Part shown: one piece after another, positions 63,475-64,000 of the stretch
How positions within the stretch are numbered: the first letter of the stretch is position 1
Layout of the letters: each line of letters opens with the position of its first letter
NCBI RefSeq assembly: GCF_001423125.1
Contig: NZ_LMNW01000004.1
Coordinates: 84,486-148,485, forward strand
Source: Duganella sp. Leaf126
Lineage (GTDB): Bacteria; Pseudomonadota; Gammaproteobacteria; Burkholderiales; Burkholderiaceae_D
DNA length: 64,000 bases
Reading direction: 5' to 3'
Notes under the pieces: generated by a model
Databases searched by the model: none
What the model was told of the DNA's origin: nothing
Seen by the model: the letters and a program-made list of their open reading frames with translations, nothing else
Translations under genes and position numbers: made by a program

Positions 63475-64000
63475 GTAAGCGTCCGCTCAGCGCCGTCTTG
63501 AGTGCAATGGTGATTTGATCGATGATGGCATCACACCGCTGGGAAGCGGCGTCATCTCAAAGGGCTGCTGGCGTTCAGCTTGGCCGTGCCGATCAACGAG
63601 TAGATCGCGGCGGCCCGTTCGCCGCCGCTGTCGGCGCCGGCGAACAGATAGTTGCGGCGGCCAATGGCGACACCACGCAGGGCGCGTTCGGCCGCCGAGT
63701 TGTCAATCTCGATGGCACCGTCGTCGCAGTAGCGCAGCAGTGCCGGCCAGAGTTTGAGCGCGTACAGGATCGCCGCCGCCGTGTCGGACTTGCGTGATAG
63801 CGTGTCGAGCGTGGTGCGCAGCCAGCGTTCCAGGTCGTCGAGCAGCGGGCGCGAGCGGGCTTGCCGAACATGTCGTCGTTCGTCGGGAGGCTTGCCCCTG
63901 ATCTCGGCCTCGATCATATAGAGCTCGGCGATCCGGCGCAGCGCCTCGGTCGTAAGCGGCGTCGCGCGCGCTGCGTGCAGGTCGTGGAATTTGCGCCGCA
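63475..64000 (-). mobile_element. IS66-family insertion sequence end (continues past window)
   Basis: The window ends inside an IS66 transposase gene. GTAAGCGTCCGC at 63475-63486 has the GTAAGCG start typical of IS66 terminal inverted repeats, so this is probably one end of the element. The 63326-63474 spacer between ssrA and this end holds the ssrA terminator and no gene. The other IS end, and hence any target duplication, is outside. Confidence 0.75.
63552..64000 (-). CDS. tnpC: IS66-family transposase TnpC, partial and probably C-terminally truncated
   Basis: The frame is open from the window edge and continues to TGA at 63552. Residues include RRKFHDLH, ALRRIAELYMIEAEIRG, then RSRPLLDDLERW, and the DDE-region ending IEIDNSAAERALRGVAIGRR with NYLFAGADSGGERAAAIYSL, in parts. 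IS66 transposases normally continue ~40 residues beyond GTAKLN; here the frame stops after GTAKLNASSPLR. This may be a frameshift or deletion, so the copy is possibly inactive. The 5' part lies outside the window. Confidence 0.85.
   Translation of the reverse strand, partial: RRKFHDLHAARATPLTTEALRRIAELYMIEAEIRGKPPDERRHVRQARSRPLLDDLERWLRTTLDTLSRKSDTAAAILYALKLWPALLRYCDDGAIEIDNSAAERALRGVAIGRRNYLFAGADSGGERAAAIYSLIGTAKLNASSPLR

Overview
The window looks like a core chromosomal segment of a GC-rich betaproteobacterium in the Burkholderiales, most probably Oxalobacteraceae (Massilia/Duganella/Janthinobacterium-like). The basis is overall gene content and order: rpsP-rimM-trmD-rplS followed by a CoA-type NUDIX hydrolase, a CobD/CbiB-like protein and a DUF3579 protein; orphan ExeA/GspB; and a tmRNA whose tag reads ANDNSYALAA. 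The genus is an inference.

Layout. 1-4.7 kb: an acidic gene set of unknown function, a divergent LysR/YnfM-type MFS pair and a small helical protein. 4.8-14.1 kb: a CaiB/BaiF CoA-transferase, glycerophosphodiesterase, alaS, a TusA-like protein, then etfB-etfA and a large acyl-CoA dehydrogenase, which together can pass electrons from acyl-CoA oxidation to the quinone pool. 14.2-24.2 kb: a 54-bp tandem repeat, envelope proteins, the ribosomal/tRNA operon and an M16 protease. 24.2-30.5 kb: an MscS-type channel, then a coupled operon of membrane-anchored trehalose-6-phosphate synthase, trehalose-6-phosphate phosphatase and a GH15 hydrolase. 30.5-37.1 kb: an Rrf2 regulator with a CPYC flavoprotein, a secreted helical-repeat protein, and a nagK-nagA-nagZ amino-sugar/peptidoglycan-recycling operon. 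37.2-44.4 kb: small proteins, ExeA and GspB, mobB, a YjfB-like protein and a bufferin-type locus (BufA precursor plus a fused BufB-BufC maturase). 44.4-58.3 kb: S4-domain protein, fumC, a FimV-like protein, a class Ic aminotransferase, FliT-like and HDOD proteins, CsbD, a DPP-IV-like peptidase, a MATE transporter and cbpA-cbpM. 58.3-64 kb: LysR/azoreductase, a nicotinamidase-like/substrate-binding/pncB cluster, two small proteins, ssrA and the end of an IS66 element at the window edge.

The strongest candidate for an unusual system is 41850-43894. It encodes a Sec-exported DUF2282 peptide with four mature cysteines, followed 14 bp later by one 585-residue protein in which the DUF692 (MNIO) maturase and its DUF2063/BufC partner are fused. 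Such systems make peptide-derived copper-binding metallophores; here no DoxX-like fourth gene follows. Also notable are the membrane-anchored OtsA and many short tandem repeats: seven exact 11-bp units before nagA, a 15-bp repeat inside cbpM, 54-bp units at 14.2 kb, a ~65-bp repeat that runs into a stop codon, and scattered copies of a REP-like palindrome.

No tRNA or rRNA gene, CRISPR array or prophage was seen. The only mobile element is the IS66 end near ssrA. Starts were chosen by eye from ribosome-binding sites and family alignments recalled from memory; no database search was run.
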